This document shows, piece by piece, positions 16,542 to 25,092 of a stretch of 64,000 nucleotides of DNA (within the stretch, counting starts at the first letter, position 1; every line of letters starts with the position of its first letter). The DNA is from JANLQX01 sp031381685. Its GTDB lineage: Bacteria > Actinomycetota > Acidimicrobiia > Acidimicrobiales > JANYDT01. The position numbers and the translations under genes are program-made. Below the pieces are notes generated by a model. The model saw only the letters and a program-made list of their open reading frames with translations. It searched no databases and was not told the origin of the DNA. Where the stretch lies: the NCBI GenBank assembly GCA_031381685.1, contig JANMYF010000037.1, positions 26,766 through 90,765 on the forward strand, written 5' to 3'.

Positions 16542-17640
16542 CGTCCGCCAGGCCCGATACGGCGGGCCCGGCGACACGTTGCTGGGCGCGGCCCGGATTC
16601 CCGGTGAGCAACACGCCGGTGATGACCGTGGCGATGCCGAGTCCGAGAGTGAGAGCGATCGACGCGCGGGCGACACCGTTCGAGAACGCGAACGGGAGGC
16701 TGCTCGACGAGAGGATCGAGAGGTCGGAGAGCCCACCGACCAGCGTCACGATGCCGGCGGCGAACACGCCGACGTACAGCGCGTCCACACGTTGCCTTCG
16801 CAAGGCAACGATCGTGAGAAGGACGATGGCCCACGCGGCCACCGAGACCCAGCCGATCGACACGACGCGGCCCACACCCGAGCCCCCCCTGACCCCGAAC
16901 GCGATGCCGAAAAGGTGGACTGCGTCGACGACGACGAGGGAGCCGAGCATCCCGCTGAAGATCCTCAGCGCGCGTGAAGAGTGTCCACGGCTCGCGGAGC
17001 TGGCGACTACACCCACCAACAGCATTCCGAGTGCCCCGGCGGCCGCCAACGGCGGGATTGGTGACGGCCCCGGGACCCAGCGGAGGTCTCCGGAGACGAC
17101 GAACGTGTCCGCTCCCCTGGTGATCGGCACTTCCCAGGTCTGGATCATGTGCTCGCGGCCGCGCGCCGCCTCGACCTGCGGTGGCGGGGACGTTCCCATC
17201 CAATGGACCCGGTGGTCGTGGAATCGAACCACGGGCGACGACGACAACTTTCGCCACTCGGGTGGTCCATCGGGACGTAGGCCTGACGGAATCGCTGTCG
17301 CGCCGCGTCGATCCGCGTTCAGGTAGACGGCGTTCGACTGGCGGTTCTCAAACGCGCCGATCGGGCCGATGCGGAGGTACGGATGATCGTCATAGTCGTT
17401 GATCACGATCTCCGCTCCGCTTCGCCATCTGACTTCGAGGCGGTTTCCGGCCTCGACCACCTTCACCGAGAAACCGTCGGCCGCAGGGGTCACGGCGAGC
17501 ACCCGTGAGACGTAGTTCGAAGCAGGCGTGTTCGTTGCGGCGTGTGCTTCGGCGCGGGCCGAAGAGAGGACGGGCAAGGCGAGTGACAGCGCGAGGACTC
17601 CGGCAACACGCGTGGCGGTGGAGCGGACGGGTCGGCTCAT
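16528..17640 (-). CDS. Exported multi-pass membrane protein of unknown function
   Basis: The 370-residue protein has a signal peptide (LALSLALPVLSSARAEA, cleavage near 32), then an extracytoplasmic domain of about 150 residues with a Trp/His-rich stretch (VVRFHDHRVHWMGTSP). Five or six membrane helices follow in the second half (about 175-355). I do not recognise a named family. The layout of an exported beta-domain followed by helices recalls CopC/CopD-type or YcnI-like metal proteins, but no ligand motif supports that. Its ATG overlaps the stop of the upstream small gene by 4 bp, so the two proteins probably work together. Confidence 0.65.
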   Translation of the reverse strand: MSRPVRSTATRVAGVLALSLALPVLSSARAEAHAATNTPASNYVSRVLAVTPAADGFSVKVVEAGNRLEVRWRSGAEIVINDYDDHPYLRIGPIGAFENRQSNAVYLNADRRGATAIPSGLRPDGPPEWRKLSSSPVVRFHDHRVHWMGTSPPPQVEAARGREHMIQTWEVPITRGADTFVVSGDLRWVPGPSPIPPLAAAGALGMLLVGVVASSASRGHSSRALRIFSGMLGSLVVVDAVHLFGIAFGVRGGSGVGRVVSIGWVSVAAWAIVLLTIVALRRQRVDALYVGVFAAGIVTLVGGLSDLSILSSSSLPFAFSNGVARASIALTLGLGIATVITGVLLTGNPGRAQQRVAGPAVSGLADVSPP

Positions 17641-18059
17641 GCACACGGCGCAGCTTCCGGTCGTCCGACGGTCACGAGCGCCGTGCGGGCGACCTTCTCG
17701 AACGAGGTGACCGATTGGATGAGGCTGGGAGCGAGCGTTGCAAGATCGGTCTCCACGGCAAGTTTCGCGCGCTGGAACACGGCAGATTCCGTGCGATCGA
17801 CCTCGACAAGCTCGGCGGCGAGGGCGTGCGCGGAAAGGTGCACGTCGTTCCAGAAGGTGTTGGACGCCTCGCCTCGCTGGCCGCTGGCCAGTTGCGCTTC
17901 CATGGCGCACAGGCCTGGGACGACGCCGTCAAGGAATGCGACCGGAACGTTTGACGTCGATGAATCGGTCGTGCTCCTCGCTCGCAAAAACCCGAAGACC
18001 CCTCCGGCGAGCAGCCCGACAACGGCGAGTATGACCAGACGACGCACTCCGAACGGCAC
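17637..18059 (-). CDS. Small membrane-anchored hypothetical protein
   Basis: The 140-residue protein has an N-terminal signal-anchor (LVILAVVGLLAGGVFGFL, residues 8-25) and a helical outer domain with one internal Cys (VPGLCAME) and a C-terminal Cys (PCA). These could pair. A His/Asn segment (FWNDVHLSAHALAAE) lies mid-domain. It is the first gene of a coupled pair with the polytopic protein at 16528-17640 (ATGA overlap at 17637-17640). The function is unknown. Confidence 0.6.
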   Translation of the reverse strand: MPFGVRRLVILAVVGLLAGGVFGFLRARSTTDSSTSNVPVAFLDGVVPGLCAMEAQLASGQRGEASNTFWNDVHLSAHALAAELVEVDRTESAVFQRAKLAVETDLATLAPSLIQSVTSFEKVARTALVTVGRPEAAPCA

Positions 18060-18141
18060 GTCTTCATCCTCGCACGGGTCGACGGCAGACCAGATCCCTC
18101 TTCAGACTTAGGCGTCCCGCGCGGGGACCTAGCCTCGGCTC

Positions 18142-19053
18142 GTGCTGCGCATCCATCCTCTCGTCCGGGCCGCCCTCGCCGACGGGCGTCCGGTCGTCGC
18201 CCTTGAGTCCACCATTTCGTCGACGCTCGGTCTACCGGTGCCGTTCAACGCCGAGGTCCTGAGCCGCTGTGTCCGCGCCATCGAAGCGGGCGGCGGCGTT
18301 GCTGCCATCACGGCCGTGCTCGACGGCGAGGCCCACGTGGGGGTCGACCCATCGGACTACGAGCGGCTGCTCGGCGCCACGAAGAAGTGCGCCGAACGCG
18401 ACCTCTCGGTTGCCGTGGCCGAGCGCTGGGATGTCGGCGTGACGACCGTGTCGGCCACCGTGGCGTTGTGCGCAGCAGCGGGTGTGCGTGTGTTTGCCAC
18501 CGGCGGGATCGGGGGTGTGCACCGCGATGATCATCTGAGCGGAGACGTGAGTGCCGATCTCGGGGCGATCGCACGCCATCCGGTGATCGTCGTCACCGCT
18601 GGGGCGAAAGCCTTCCTCGACTTGGCCAAGACCGCGGAGCTTTTCGACACGCTGAGTGTGCCGGTGCTCGGGTTCCGCACCGACGAGTTCCCGGCGTTCT
18701 ACAGCCGCACGAGCGGGATCGCCGTGCATCGACGCATCGAAACCCCGGCGGTTGCGGCCGCAGTCCTGCGGGCCCGCCTCGGGCTCGGCCTACCGGGCGG
18801 TGTCGTCGTCGCCAATCCCATTCCCGTCGACGCCGAGATTCCGGCCGCCGACATCTCCGCTGCGATCACCGACGCATTGGCGACAGCCGCGGCCGCAGGC
18901 GTCCGCGGCGCGGCCCTGACGCCGTTCGTGCTCGGTCGCATCGCGGTGGTCACCGAGGGACGATCGATCCCGGCCAACCTGGCGCTCGCCGAGAACAACG
19001 CGGTGGTCGCGGTGCAGATCGCCCGGGCCCTGCTCGAGGAACCCGGGCGCTGA
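18142..19053 (+). CDS. psuG: Pseudouridine-5'-phosphate glycosidase
   Basis: The 303-residue protein matches PsuG over its length. It has VVALESTISSTLGLPVPFN near residue 19, TTVSATVALC, the catalytic-Lys segment VTAGAKAFLDL near 155, GIAVHRRIETP, VVANPIPVD, and ALTPFVLGRI with SIPANLALAENNA near the end. It cleaves pseudouridine 5'-phosphate to uracil and ribose 5-phosphate in pseudouridine salvage. The partner pseudouridine kinase (psuK) is usually a PfkB protein. A PfkB gene lies at 25093, but 6 kb away and more fructokinase-like. It starts at a GTG; GTCCC (18114-18118) and GGGAC (18124-18128) form a hairpin just upstream. Confidence 0.93.
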   Translation: MLRIHPLVRAALADGRPVVALESTISSTLGLPVPFNAEVLSRCVRAIEAGGGVAAITAVLDGEAHVGVDPSDYERLLGATKKCAERDLSVAVAERWDVGVTTVSATVALCAAAGVRVFATGGIGGVHRDDHLSGDVSADLGAIARHPVIVVTAGAKAFLDLAKTAELFDTLSVPVLGFRTDEFPAFYSRTSGIAVHRRIETPAVAAAVLRARLGLGLPGGVVVANPIPVDAEIPAADISAAITDALATAAAAGVRGAALTPFVLGRIAVVTEGRSIPANLALAENNAVVAVQIARALLEEPGR

Positions 19054-19057
19054 TCGC

Positions 19058-19798
19058 TCAGAAGATGTGGACCGGGGTCCCGTTGGGGACCACCGACGGA
19101 AGCCACCGTGCATTGGCGACTGAAACCCGGACGCATCCGTGCGAGGCCGGATACCGCGGCACCGACCCGGATCCGTGGATCGCGAAACCGCCCTTGAAGT
19201 ACAGCGGGTTGTAGAGCCTTCCGAGCGCCGCGGTCCTCCAACCGGAAACCCGGCCGTAGATCCGGTAGCGCCCGCGCGGGGTCACCGCCACGCCGCACTT
19301 GCCCTTCTCGCAGTAGCGGCGCCCGGAGCCGGTCGAGACGTTGATCGTCTTCCACACGGTTCCGCCCTTGCGGATGGTCATCACCTGACGGGCGAGGCTC
19401 ACCTCGATGCTCACCGCACCCGTCGCCCGAGGGTTCGCCAGCTCAACGCGGGCGGCACTCGACTTCGCCTTCCGCTTCTTGGTCGTCTTCGGAGCGGTGG
19501 TCGTCGGTAGTGTTTCGACGGGAGGGGTGGTCACCACCGGAGCGACCGTTGTGGGAGGAGCGGCGGGTTGCTCCGTCGCCACCGGTGCCGGGGCCTGCGT
19601 CGTCGGAGGTGACGTGGTCGGAACCGTAGTTGGGGGCGCTTCCGTTGTCGGCGGCACGATGAGCGGAGGTAGCTCGACTGTCTGGGCGGACGCCGGCAGC
19701 CCGAGCCCCGCCGCCATGGCCAGGCCGACCAGAGCCACGCCTCCGAAGCGGATTCGAGACCTCGTTCTGCTCGCCGCCGGCAGAGAACGGAGTTGCAT
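19058..19798 (-). CDS. L,D-transpeptidase (YkuD) with Thr/Pro-rich linker
   Basis: From the ATG at 19798 the protein has 246 residues. It has a signal peptide ending near PASAQ, a Pro/Thr-rich linker (about 40-105), a Lys-rich hinge (KTTKKRKAK), then a YkuD domain. The domain keeps the catalytic HGSGSV...ASHGCVRV block near residue 215. The enzyme forms 3-3 cross-links in peptidoglycan or acts on other cell-wall peptides outside the membrane. An extra Cys pair (RYCEKGKC) is unusual in this fold. The stop lies 4 bp from the convergent psuG stop. Confidence 0.88.
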   Translation of the reverse strand: MQLRSLPAASRTRSRIRFGGVALVGLAMAAGLGLPASAQTVELPPLIVPPTTEAPPTTVPTTSPPTTQAPAPVATEQPAAPPTTVAPVVTTPPVETLPTTTAPKTTKKRKAKSSAARVELANPRATGAVSIEVSLARQVMTIRKGGTVWKTINVSTGSGRRYCEKGKCGVAVTPRGRYRIYGRVSGWRTAALGRLYNPLYFKGGFAIHGSGSVPRYPASHGCVRVSVANARWLPSVVPNGTPVHIF

Positions 19799-20032
19799 GG
19801 TGGATGGGACGACCTCAGGGTGCGTTGTTCCGTCGGGAACCGCCGTTCGAGAGGTGCGGAGTTCGGGAAGAGTACGCACAGCCAAGATCGTATGCGCGCG
19901 GACTGCTCCTCGCCAAGCATCGCATGACGAAATCCTCTGGAAACATCGCGTGTGATCGTCGTGTTCTCACGATGAACGAGTGTCGAATTCTGAGCCCGCG
20001 TGCAGGTAGCGGAGCCTGCGACACTTGAGGCG

Positions 20033-20851
20033 ATGACGGGACCAGAGAGCGTCGTGCATGTGGTGTCAGCGGAGGACGATCCGGCGTTGGCCCCCTTTCG
20101 CCGACTCAAGGATGCGACGCAGCGATCCCTCGGGAACTTCATCATCGAGAGCGAACGGGTCCTCGAACGGATGATCGAACTGGGCACGCCGATCGAATCC
20201 GTGCTCGTGACACCGTCCAGACGGGAGCGCGTCGCGGCGGCGGTTGCGACGACCCGCGGGGTCGACGGACATCCGCTCGTCATCGTCGCTGATCCCGAGA
20301 TGGTCGAGAGGGCCATCGGTTTCGCATTGCACCGGGGCGTCGTCGCGATCGCCCGCCGACCGTCAACGCTCGATCCGGCCGCGGCCCTCGCATCGGCCCG
20401 TCGCGTTGTGGTGCTCGAGGACGTCGTCGACCCCGACAATGTCGGATCGGTGTTTCGTCATGCAGCCGCGTTCGGCGCGGGGCTCGTCGTGCTGTCCGAG
20501 CACGCCGGGGACCCTCTCTACCGGAAGGCGGTCCGAACGTCGATGGGCTGGGTGCTCGACGTCCCGTGGATGCGCGTCGCTGCGGCGAGCGAACTGGTGC
20601 CGACCCTTCACCGCGCCGGCTTCACGACCATCGCCCTGACACCGAGCGGTGACGTGGGAATCGATGACGCCCGTCTGCCGAGATCCGCGGAGGCACGGGT
20701 CGCCGTGCTGCTGGGATCCGAGCACGACGGCCTCCGGGAAGCGACCCTCGCGTGCGCGTCCCACCGCGTGCGGATCCCGATCGCCGGTCACGTCGATTCG
20801 CTCAATGTCGCGACTGCCGCAGCTATCGCCATGTTCTCGCTGTTCCGCTGA
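20033..20851 (+). CDS. TrmH/SpoU-family RNA 2'-O-methyltransferase
   Basis: The 272-residue protein has an N-terminal substrate-binding part (FRRLKDATQRSLGNFIIESERVLERM) and the SPOUT catalytic domain. Its three family motifs are VLEDVVDPDNVGSVFRHAAAFGA, VLLGSEHDGL and VRIPIAGHVDSLNVATAAAI. These form the knotted SAM site, with the Asn and Arg needed for ribose 2'-O methylation of rRNA or tRNA. The precise nucleotide is unknown. I chose the ATG at 20033; an in-frame start at 20000 adds only 11 non-conserved residues. Confidence 0.9.
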   Translation: MTGPESVVHVVSAEDDPALAPFRRLKDATQRSLGNFIIESERVLERMIELGTPIESVLVTPSRRERVAAAVATTRGVDGHPLVIVADPEMVERAIGFALHRGVVAIARRPSTLDPAAALASARRVVVLEDVVDPDNVGSVFRHAAAFGAGLVVLSEHAGDPLYRKAVRTSMGWVLDVPWMRVAAASELVPTLHRAGFTTIALTPSGDVGIDDARLPRSAEARVAVLLGSEHDGLREATLACASHRVRIPIAGHVDSLNVATAAAIAMFSLFR

Positions 20852-20904
20852 CGAAGCGCGGGGCGCCAAAGGCACGCGCGCTTACCTCTTCGGCACCATG
20901 ACGG

Positions 20905-21672
20905 TCAGCGGGCGTCGCGAAGGTCAGCGGCCATCGCCTGACGCATCGCCACGATATCGCTCGACACCGTGAGGAGCCGGAAACCCTGCTCGGCCCGCCG
21001 GGGAGCGACACCACCGACGCAGTGGGCGCCTGCCACCACCCCCCGATTGCGACAGGCCGCCACGATGCGCTCCAGCGCTTCGGTGAACTGCGGGCTGTCG
21101 TCGTTGTTCCGCGGGGGAAGGCCAAGGGTGAGTGAGAGGTCGGCCGGCCCGACGTAGATGGCGTCGATACCGGGAACCGCAAGGATGTCGTCGATGTTGC
21201 GCACCGCTTCGACCGTTTCGATCATCGGGATCACGGCGACGTTCTCTGCGGCCCACGCCACATAGTCGTCGTGTCGGAGACCGACGACCGTCGGGCCGTA
21301 GCTTCGTGCACCGAGCGGCGCGTAGCGACACGCTCGGACGACGGCCTCCGCATCGGCGACGGTGTTGACCATCGGCACGATCACGCCCTGCGCGCCCGCG
21401 TCGAGCATCTTGCCGATCACTCCGGGCTCGTTCCACGGCACCCGGACAACCGGGTTGGAACCGCCGAGCGCGATGCCCTGGAGCAGTGAGACCGTGGTCT
21501 GGTAGTCGACCGCGCCGTGCTGCGCGTCGATGCAGACGTAGTCGAATCCTTCGCCGGCCACCGCTTCGGCGACCACGCTCGAGGACATGGTCAACCAGGC
21601 TCCAAGGGTCGAGGCGCCGGCCGACCAGCGGCTGCGGAGCGAGGTGATCGCGGGTACAAGGGGCGGTGTCAT
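20905..21672 (-). CDS. HpcH/HpaI-family aldolase
   Basis: The 255-residue protein carries the family hallmarks VCIDAQHGAVDYQT (near 45), VRVPWNEPG, GAQGVIVPMVNT (near 95), IPMIETVEAV with the metal-binding Glu (near 150) and YVGPADLSLTLG (near 173) with the metal-binding Asp. Members are divalent-metal class II aldolases that cleave 2-keto-3-deoxy acids or 4-hydroxy-2-oxoacids to pyruvate and an aldehyde. The physiological substrate is unknown. The gene is divergent from the second TGA-containing thioredoxin gene (61 bp between starts). Confidence 0.9.
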   Translation of the reverse strand: MTPPLVPAITSLRSRWSAGASTLGAWLTMSSSVVAEAVAGEGFDYVCIDAQHGAVDYQTTVSLLQGIALGGSNPVVRVPWNEPGVIGKMLDAGAQGVIVPMVNTVADAEAVVRACRYAPLGARSYGPTVVGLRHDDYVAWAAENVAVIPMIETVEAVRNIDDILAVPGIDAIYVGPADLSLTLGLPPRNNDDSPQFTEALERIVAACRNRGVVAGAHCVGGVAPRRAEQGFRLLTVSSDIVAMRQAMAADLRDAR

Positions 21673-21733
21673 GGGTATCGGTCTAGCCGTCGTGGGATGC
21701 GCCTATCTCCCTCCCGGCCGCTACGGTCGTTCA

Positions 21734-22828
21734 GTGCTCCTGACGACGCTGTCGCCCTCTCCCGAAGAACTCTTCGAGCAGACCGGTTGGGAGGCGAAAC
21801 CGGAGGGGCTCTGTCGCGGTGCGGTGTGCGTGCCCTCCCCCGGAGCCCGGCGGGCCGACGGGACGATCGATGTGTCGATCGTCGCCGAGCGGCTCTCGAT
21901 GCCAATGCTCCGTGATGAAGCGTCGGGCACCTGGGTGCTCGGCCCGTCCGCCCTGAGCGGCCGAGCGCTCGACACGGCCGTGGTCCCGCCGCTGTCGATC
22001 ACGACATTCGACGGCACACCGTTCGACCTCTCGTCGCTGCTCGGGCGGAGGATCATCCTCGCCGCCTGGGCGAGTTGGTGAGGCTGCCGCGCTGACCTGC
22101 CCGTGTGGCAGGCACTGCACGAAGAACTCTCCCCGCTCGGCATCACCGTCGTGACGGTGGCCATGGATGCCGAGGTGGCGATGGCCGAGCCCTGGGTGTC
22201 GGCGGCATCGCCGACGCATCCGTCGCTGATCGACCGCACGCACAGCCTCGGCGGCGCCCTCGGATTCGTCAACGTGCCGATGGCGGCGTGGATCGACGAG
22301 AACGGCGTGCTCGTCCGCCCCGCCGAGTCCGCTCGGGTCGTCCCGAGCAGCACGGCCGGGCGGGAGGTCCCGCCCGGCCTCCCGCCACGCATCGCCGCAC
22401 GCTTCGAGCTGCTGCGCCATGCCGAGCCGAACCCCCACAAGCCGTACCTGGCGGCGTTGCGCGACTGGGCACATCGCGGTGTCGACAGCCCATTCGCCCT
22501 CACCCCGGACGAAGTGGTCGAACGGTCAAAGCCTCGCGACGCCGACGAGGCCCGGGCCGCCGCCTGCTTCGAGATGGGCGAACACCTGAGAGAAACCGTC
22601 GGCATCGACGCGGCAGCCCCGTGGTGGCGGGAAGCCCATCGCCTTCAGCCGTCGAATTGGACCTACAAACGTCAGGCCTGGACCTTGGAGACGACGGCTC
22701 CCGGTCAGCCTTCGGATCTCGTCCAGGAACCGACCGACCGCTACGAGGGCAACTGGCTCGACGATCTCGTGGCCCAGGGTGGCCTGAAGAACCAGACACC
22801 GGCGTTCTCCGGTCCGTCAACCCGCTGA
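21734..22828 (+). CDS. Thioredoxin-fold selenoprotein with UGC active site, paralogue 2 (in-frame TGA at 22079-22081)
   Basis: Reading TGA 22079-22081 through gives one 364-residue protein. Its parts match paralogue 1: an N-terminal domain with TGW at 17-19 and KPEG with Cys27 and Cys32 (CRGAVC); a thioredoxin-like domain with IILAAWASW, Sec116-Gly-Cys118-Arg and DLPVWQALHEEL; and a helical tail with HRLQPSNWTYKRQAW. There is no other stop between 21734 and 22828. The WASW-x-G-C-R-A-D-L-P context is that of TlpA/ResA thiol oxidoreductases, with Sec at the first redox Cys and one residue fewer before the second. I expect a reductase of disulfides, peroxides or other oxidised thiols. No signal peptide is evident, so a cytoplasmic location is more likely than for ResA. 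Confidence 0.82.
22096..22112 (+). promoter_or_regulatory. SECIS-like stem-loop downstream of TGA 22079
   Basis: CCTGCC (22096-22101) pairs with GGCAGG (22107-22112) around the loop CGTGT. It begins 14 nt after the TGA, exactly as in the gene at 2062-3141. The stem is identical in both genes and the loop differs by one base (GG versus GT in the middle). Bacterial SECIS loops usually show a G with GG or GU, which both satisfy. Confidence 0.6.
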
Positions 22829-22846
22829 CGGACCCGTTGGAAGACG

Positions 22847-23401
22847 TCAGGCCAGACCGCGCAGCCACGGGACCAGCGAGTCGGTGATCGACTCAGTCCA
22901 TTCGTGCCCGCCGTGGTGAAGCGTCACTTCGCTGACGACACCGTGCCGTGCCGCGACCCGTCCGAGCGATTCGGCGTGGAACACGTCGACGACATCGTCG
23001 GCGACGCCGTGGCCAACGAAGAGGGCGACGTCGCTCCCCCCGATCACCACGTCGTCGGGTAGGAAGCCGCCGATGCAGGCGACCCCACGGACGTTGGCAC
23101 GCACCGGGGCGCCCTGTGCGCCGCCGAACCCGCAGGCGAGCGCGAGCGCGCCTCCCTGGGAGAAGCCGGCGATCACGACCGGTGCCCTGCCGATCTGTTC
23201 GCTGATCCACGCCAAGGCGTGACGGGCATCGGGAAACGAGTCATCGCCGTCGTTCCACCAGGCGCGCCGCCCGTCGCCGACCGCGAGCGGCCCGGCAATC
23301 GACCGGACCGTCCACCCGCTCAATGCCCAACGAAGCGACTCGGCCACCGCCGACAGGTCCGCCGGCGTCGCATCGAAACCGTGCAGCAGGATCAGTTCCA
23401 C
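22847..23401 (-). CDS. Alpha/beta hydrolase (phospholipase/carboxylesterase type)
   Basis: The 184-residue protein has an N-terminal ILLHGFD oxyanion segment, the nucleophile elbow GFSQGG (near residue 99), an Asp in GVADDVVD (near 142) and the catalytic His in HHGGHEW (near 170). The size and GFSQGG elbow fit the carboxylesterase/phospholipase family 2 (YpfH/Est-like). It probably hydrolyses short acyl esters. The ends converge with the selenoprotein gene with 18 bp between stops. Confidence 0.85.
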   Translation of the reverse strand: MELILLHGFDATPADLSAVAESLRWALSGWTVRSIAGPLAVGDGRRAWWNDGDDSFPDARHALAWISEQIGRAPVVIAGFSQGGALALACGFGGAQGAPVRANVRGVACIGGFLPDDVVIGGSDVALFVGHGVADDVVDVFHAESLGRVAARHGVVSEVTLHHGGHEWTESITDSLVPWLRGLA

Positions 23402-23468
23402 GCCTTCCAGCGTGGCAGGCGATCCGGGTCAGCGGCGCCACGGCGCCGGTCAACTAGCCTTGACTGCC

Positions 23469-24656
23469 GTGTCTGAGGGGGAATCCGCCGAGTCGTCGAT
23501 CGGCCGCGCCGCTCAGACCGTTGCGGTGACCGCCGGCCGAAGTCGTGCCGACGGCGCCCTCGCCCCCACGATCTGGCCGTCCACGACGTTCGAGATCGGC
23601 ACCCCGCTCGAAGCCGGCCGCATCGCCAGCCGGCCGCGGGAACCCAGGTTCTATGCGAGACACGGGAACCCCAGCGTGCGGGCGTTCGAAGACGCCATGG
23701 CAGAACTGGAGGGCACGGAGGCAGCACTCGCGTTCGGATCGGGCATGGCCGCGATCAGCGCCGCCGTCCTGGGGTTCTGTCCCACCGGCTCACACGTGAT
23801 CGCGCAACGTCAGATGTATGGCGGAACGCTGCAGTATCTGGGCCTCGTGGCCACCCGCCTCGGCATTTCGTACTCCCTCGTCGATGTCCACGAGCCCGGC
23901 GGGTTCGCCGCTGCGCTCGCCGCCCATCCGAACACCACGCTGATCCTCGCCGAGACCCCGGCCAACCCGAACCTCGATCTCGTCGATCTTGACGAGCTCG
24001 CCGCGCTGACCGGGCCGATCAAGCTCGTCGACGCCACCTTCGCCACGCCCATCGGTCAGCGCACCTACCGTCCGGGCATCGACATGGTGATGCATTCGGC
24101 GACCAAGGCCATCGCCGGGCACAATGACGCGTGCCTGGGCGTGATCAGCGGTGAACGCGAAGTGGTCGACTGGTTGTGGAGTTACAACATCATGCTCGGT
24201 GCGGTCGCCTCCCCCTACGACGCCAGCAACGCGTTGCGCGGCCTTCGTTCTCTCGGCGTCCGCTTCCGTCATCAGTCCGAAACCGCGCTCAGGATCGCTG
24301 CTGCGCTCGAGTCCCGACCCGAGGTCAACTGGGTTCGCTACCCCGGCCTTCCGTCGCACCCGCAGCACCGTCTGGCGAAAAGCCAGATGAGCCTTCACGG
24401 TGGTCTGCTCACGTTCGATCTCGCCGGTGGACGCGGCGATGCTGCGGCGTTCATGAACCGCTCGACCCTGGCCGTCGTCGCCACGTCGCTGGGAGGCCCC
24501 GAGACCCTCCTCACCCATCCGGCCACCACATCGCACGCTGGACTCGACGAGGACGAACTCGCGGCAGTCGGGATCTCCCAAGGCACGCTGCGCGTCTCGT
24601 GCGGTCTCGAGGACACCGACGATCTCCTGCGTGATCTCCTCGCTGCGCTCGGCTGA
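23469..24656 (+). CDS. Trans-sulfuration PLP enzyme (cystathionine gamma-synthase/lyase family)
   Basis: The 395-residue protein is a Cys/Met-metabolism PLP enzyme. It has RFYARHGNPSVRAFEDAMAELEGTEAALAFGSGMAAISA in the cofactor region, ETPANPNLDLVDL, the Schiff-base Lys in HSATKAIAGHND (near residue 208), and a C-terminal SLGGPETLLTHPATTSH substrate loop. It may act as a cystathionine gamma-synthase, gamma-lyase or methionine gamma-lyase; sequence alone does not decide. The nearness to a selenoprotein gene could hint at seleno-sulfur amino acid metabolism, but the genes do not form one operon. The GTG at 23469 is the best start; frames upstream are not conserved-looking. Confidence 0.88.
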   Translation: MSEGESAESSIGRAAQTVAVTAGRSRADGALAPTIWPSTTFEIGTPLEAGRIASRPREPRFYARHGNPSVRAFEDAMAELEGTEAALAFGSGMAAISAAVLGFCPTGSHVIAQRQMYGGTLQYLGLVATRLGISYSLVDVHEPGGFAAALAAHPNTTLILAETPANPNLDLVDLDELAALTGPIKLVDATFATPIGQRTYRPGIDMVMHSATKAIAGHNDACLGVISGEREVVDWLWSYNIMLGAVASPYDASNALRGLRSLGVRFRHQSETALRIAAALESRPEVNWVRYPGLPSHPQHRLAKSQMSLHGGLLTFDLAGGRGDAAAFMNRSTLAVVATSLGGPETLLTHPATTSHAGLDEDELAAVGISQGTLRVSCGLEDTDDLLRDLLAALG

Positions 24657-24693
24657 GCAACGCTCGCGACAGGCCCGCCCTCCGGCCGACGAT

Positions 24694-25032
24694 CTACGAG
24701 GGACTTGCCTCCGCGCTTTGCGCCGTGCCGTCATGGAGTCGACGGGCCAGCGCGAGGGTTTCGGCAACGGTCATGCCGATCCACCACTGCGGCGGACCCG
24801 TGTTGGGGTAGGCAGCGACAGTAGGGCCTTCGCCGCACGCACCAAGACAGCCTGTGGCCGTGCACCGGACTGACCCCGTTGACTTGTAGTACGCCAAGCC
24901 GTCGCGTTCGAGACCGGCCCAGATCTTCGAGAACATCTCGCCGGCACCTCGTGCGCTGCAGTTCGGGCCGATGCAGACCAGCAGATGCGGTGTCGTGGCG
25001 ACGACGTCGTGGGGGCGGGGGGTAGAAGTCAT
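24694..25032 (-). CDS. Thioredoxin-like [2Fe-2S] ferredoxin
   Basis: The 112-residue protein has LLVCIGPNCSARG near residue 20 and CTATGCLGACGEGP near 57. The first Cys of one segment and the last pair of the other fit the C-x(n)-C...C-x3-C ligand set of thioredoxin-like 2Fe-2S proteins (NuoE/Clostridium pasteurianum ferredoxin fold). It should be a small electron carrier. In-frame GTG/ATG codons reach 25059, but the ATG at 25032 gives the usual short N-terminus. It is divergent from the PfkB kinase gene, 60 bp apart. Confidence 0.85.
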   Translation of the reverse strand: MTSTPRPHDVVATTPHLLVCIGPNCSARGAGEMFSKIWAGLERDGLAYYKSTGSVRCTATGCLGACGEGPTVAAYPNTGPPQWWIGMTVAETLALARRLHDGTAQSAEASPS

Positions 25033-25092
25033 GATGCCGAACTCGAAGTTACCGACCACCGTATCCGGGTCTTGCGCCTACGCTCGCCGACC

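Noticed and set aside
2410..22081. Genome-wide reassignment of TGA to Trp or another amino acid
   Set aside because: TGA is used as the normal stop in many intact genes of the window, for example in the ATGA overlaps of trpB-trpA and of sigma with its partner.
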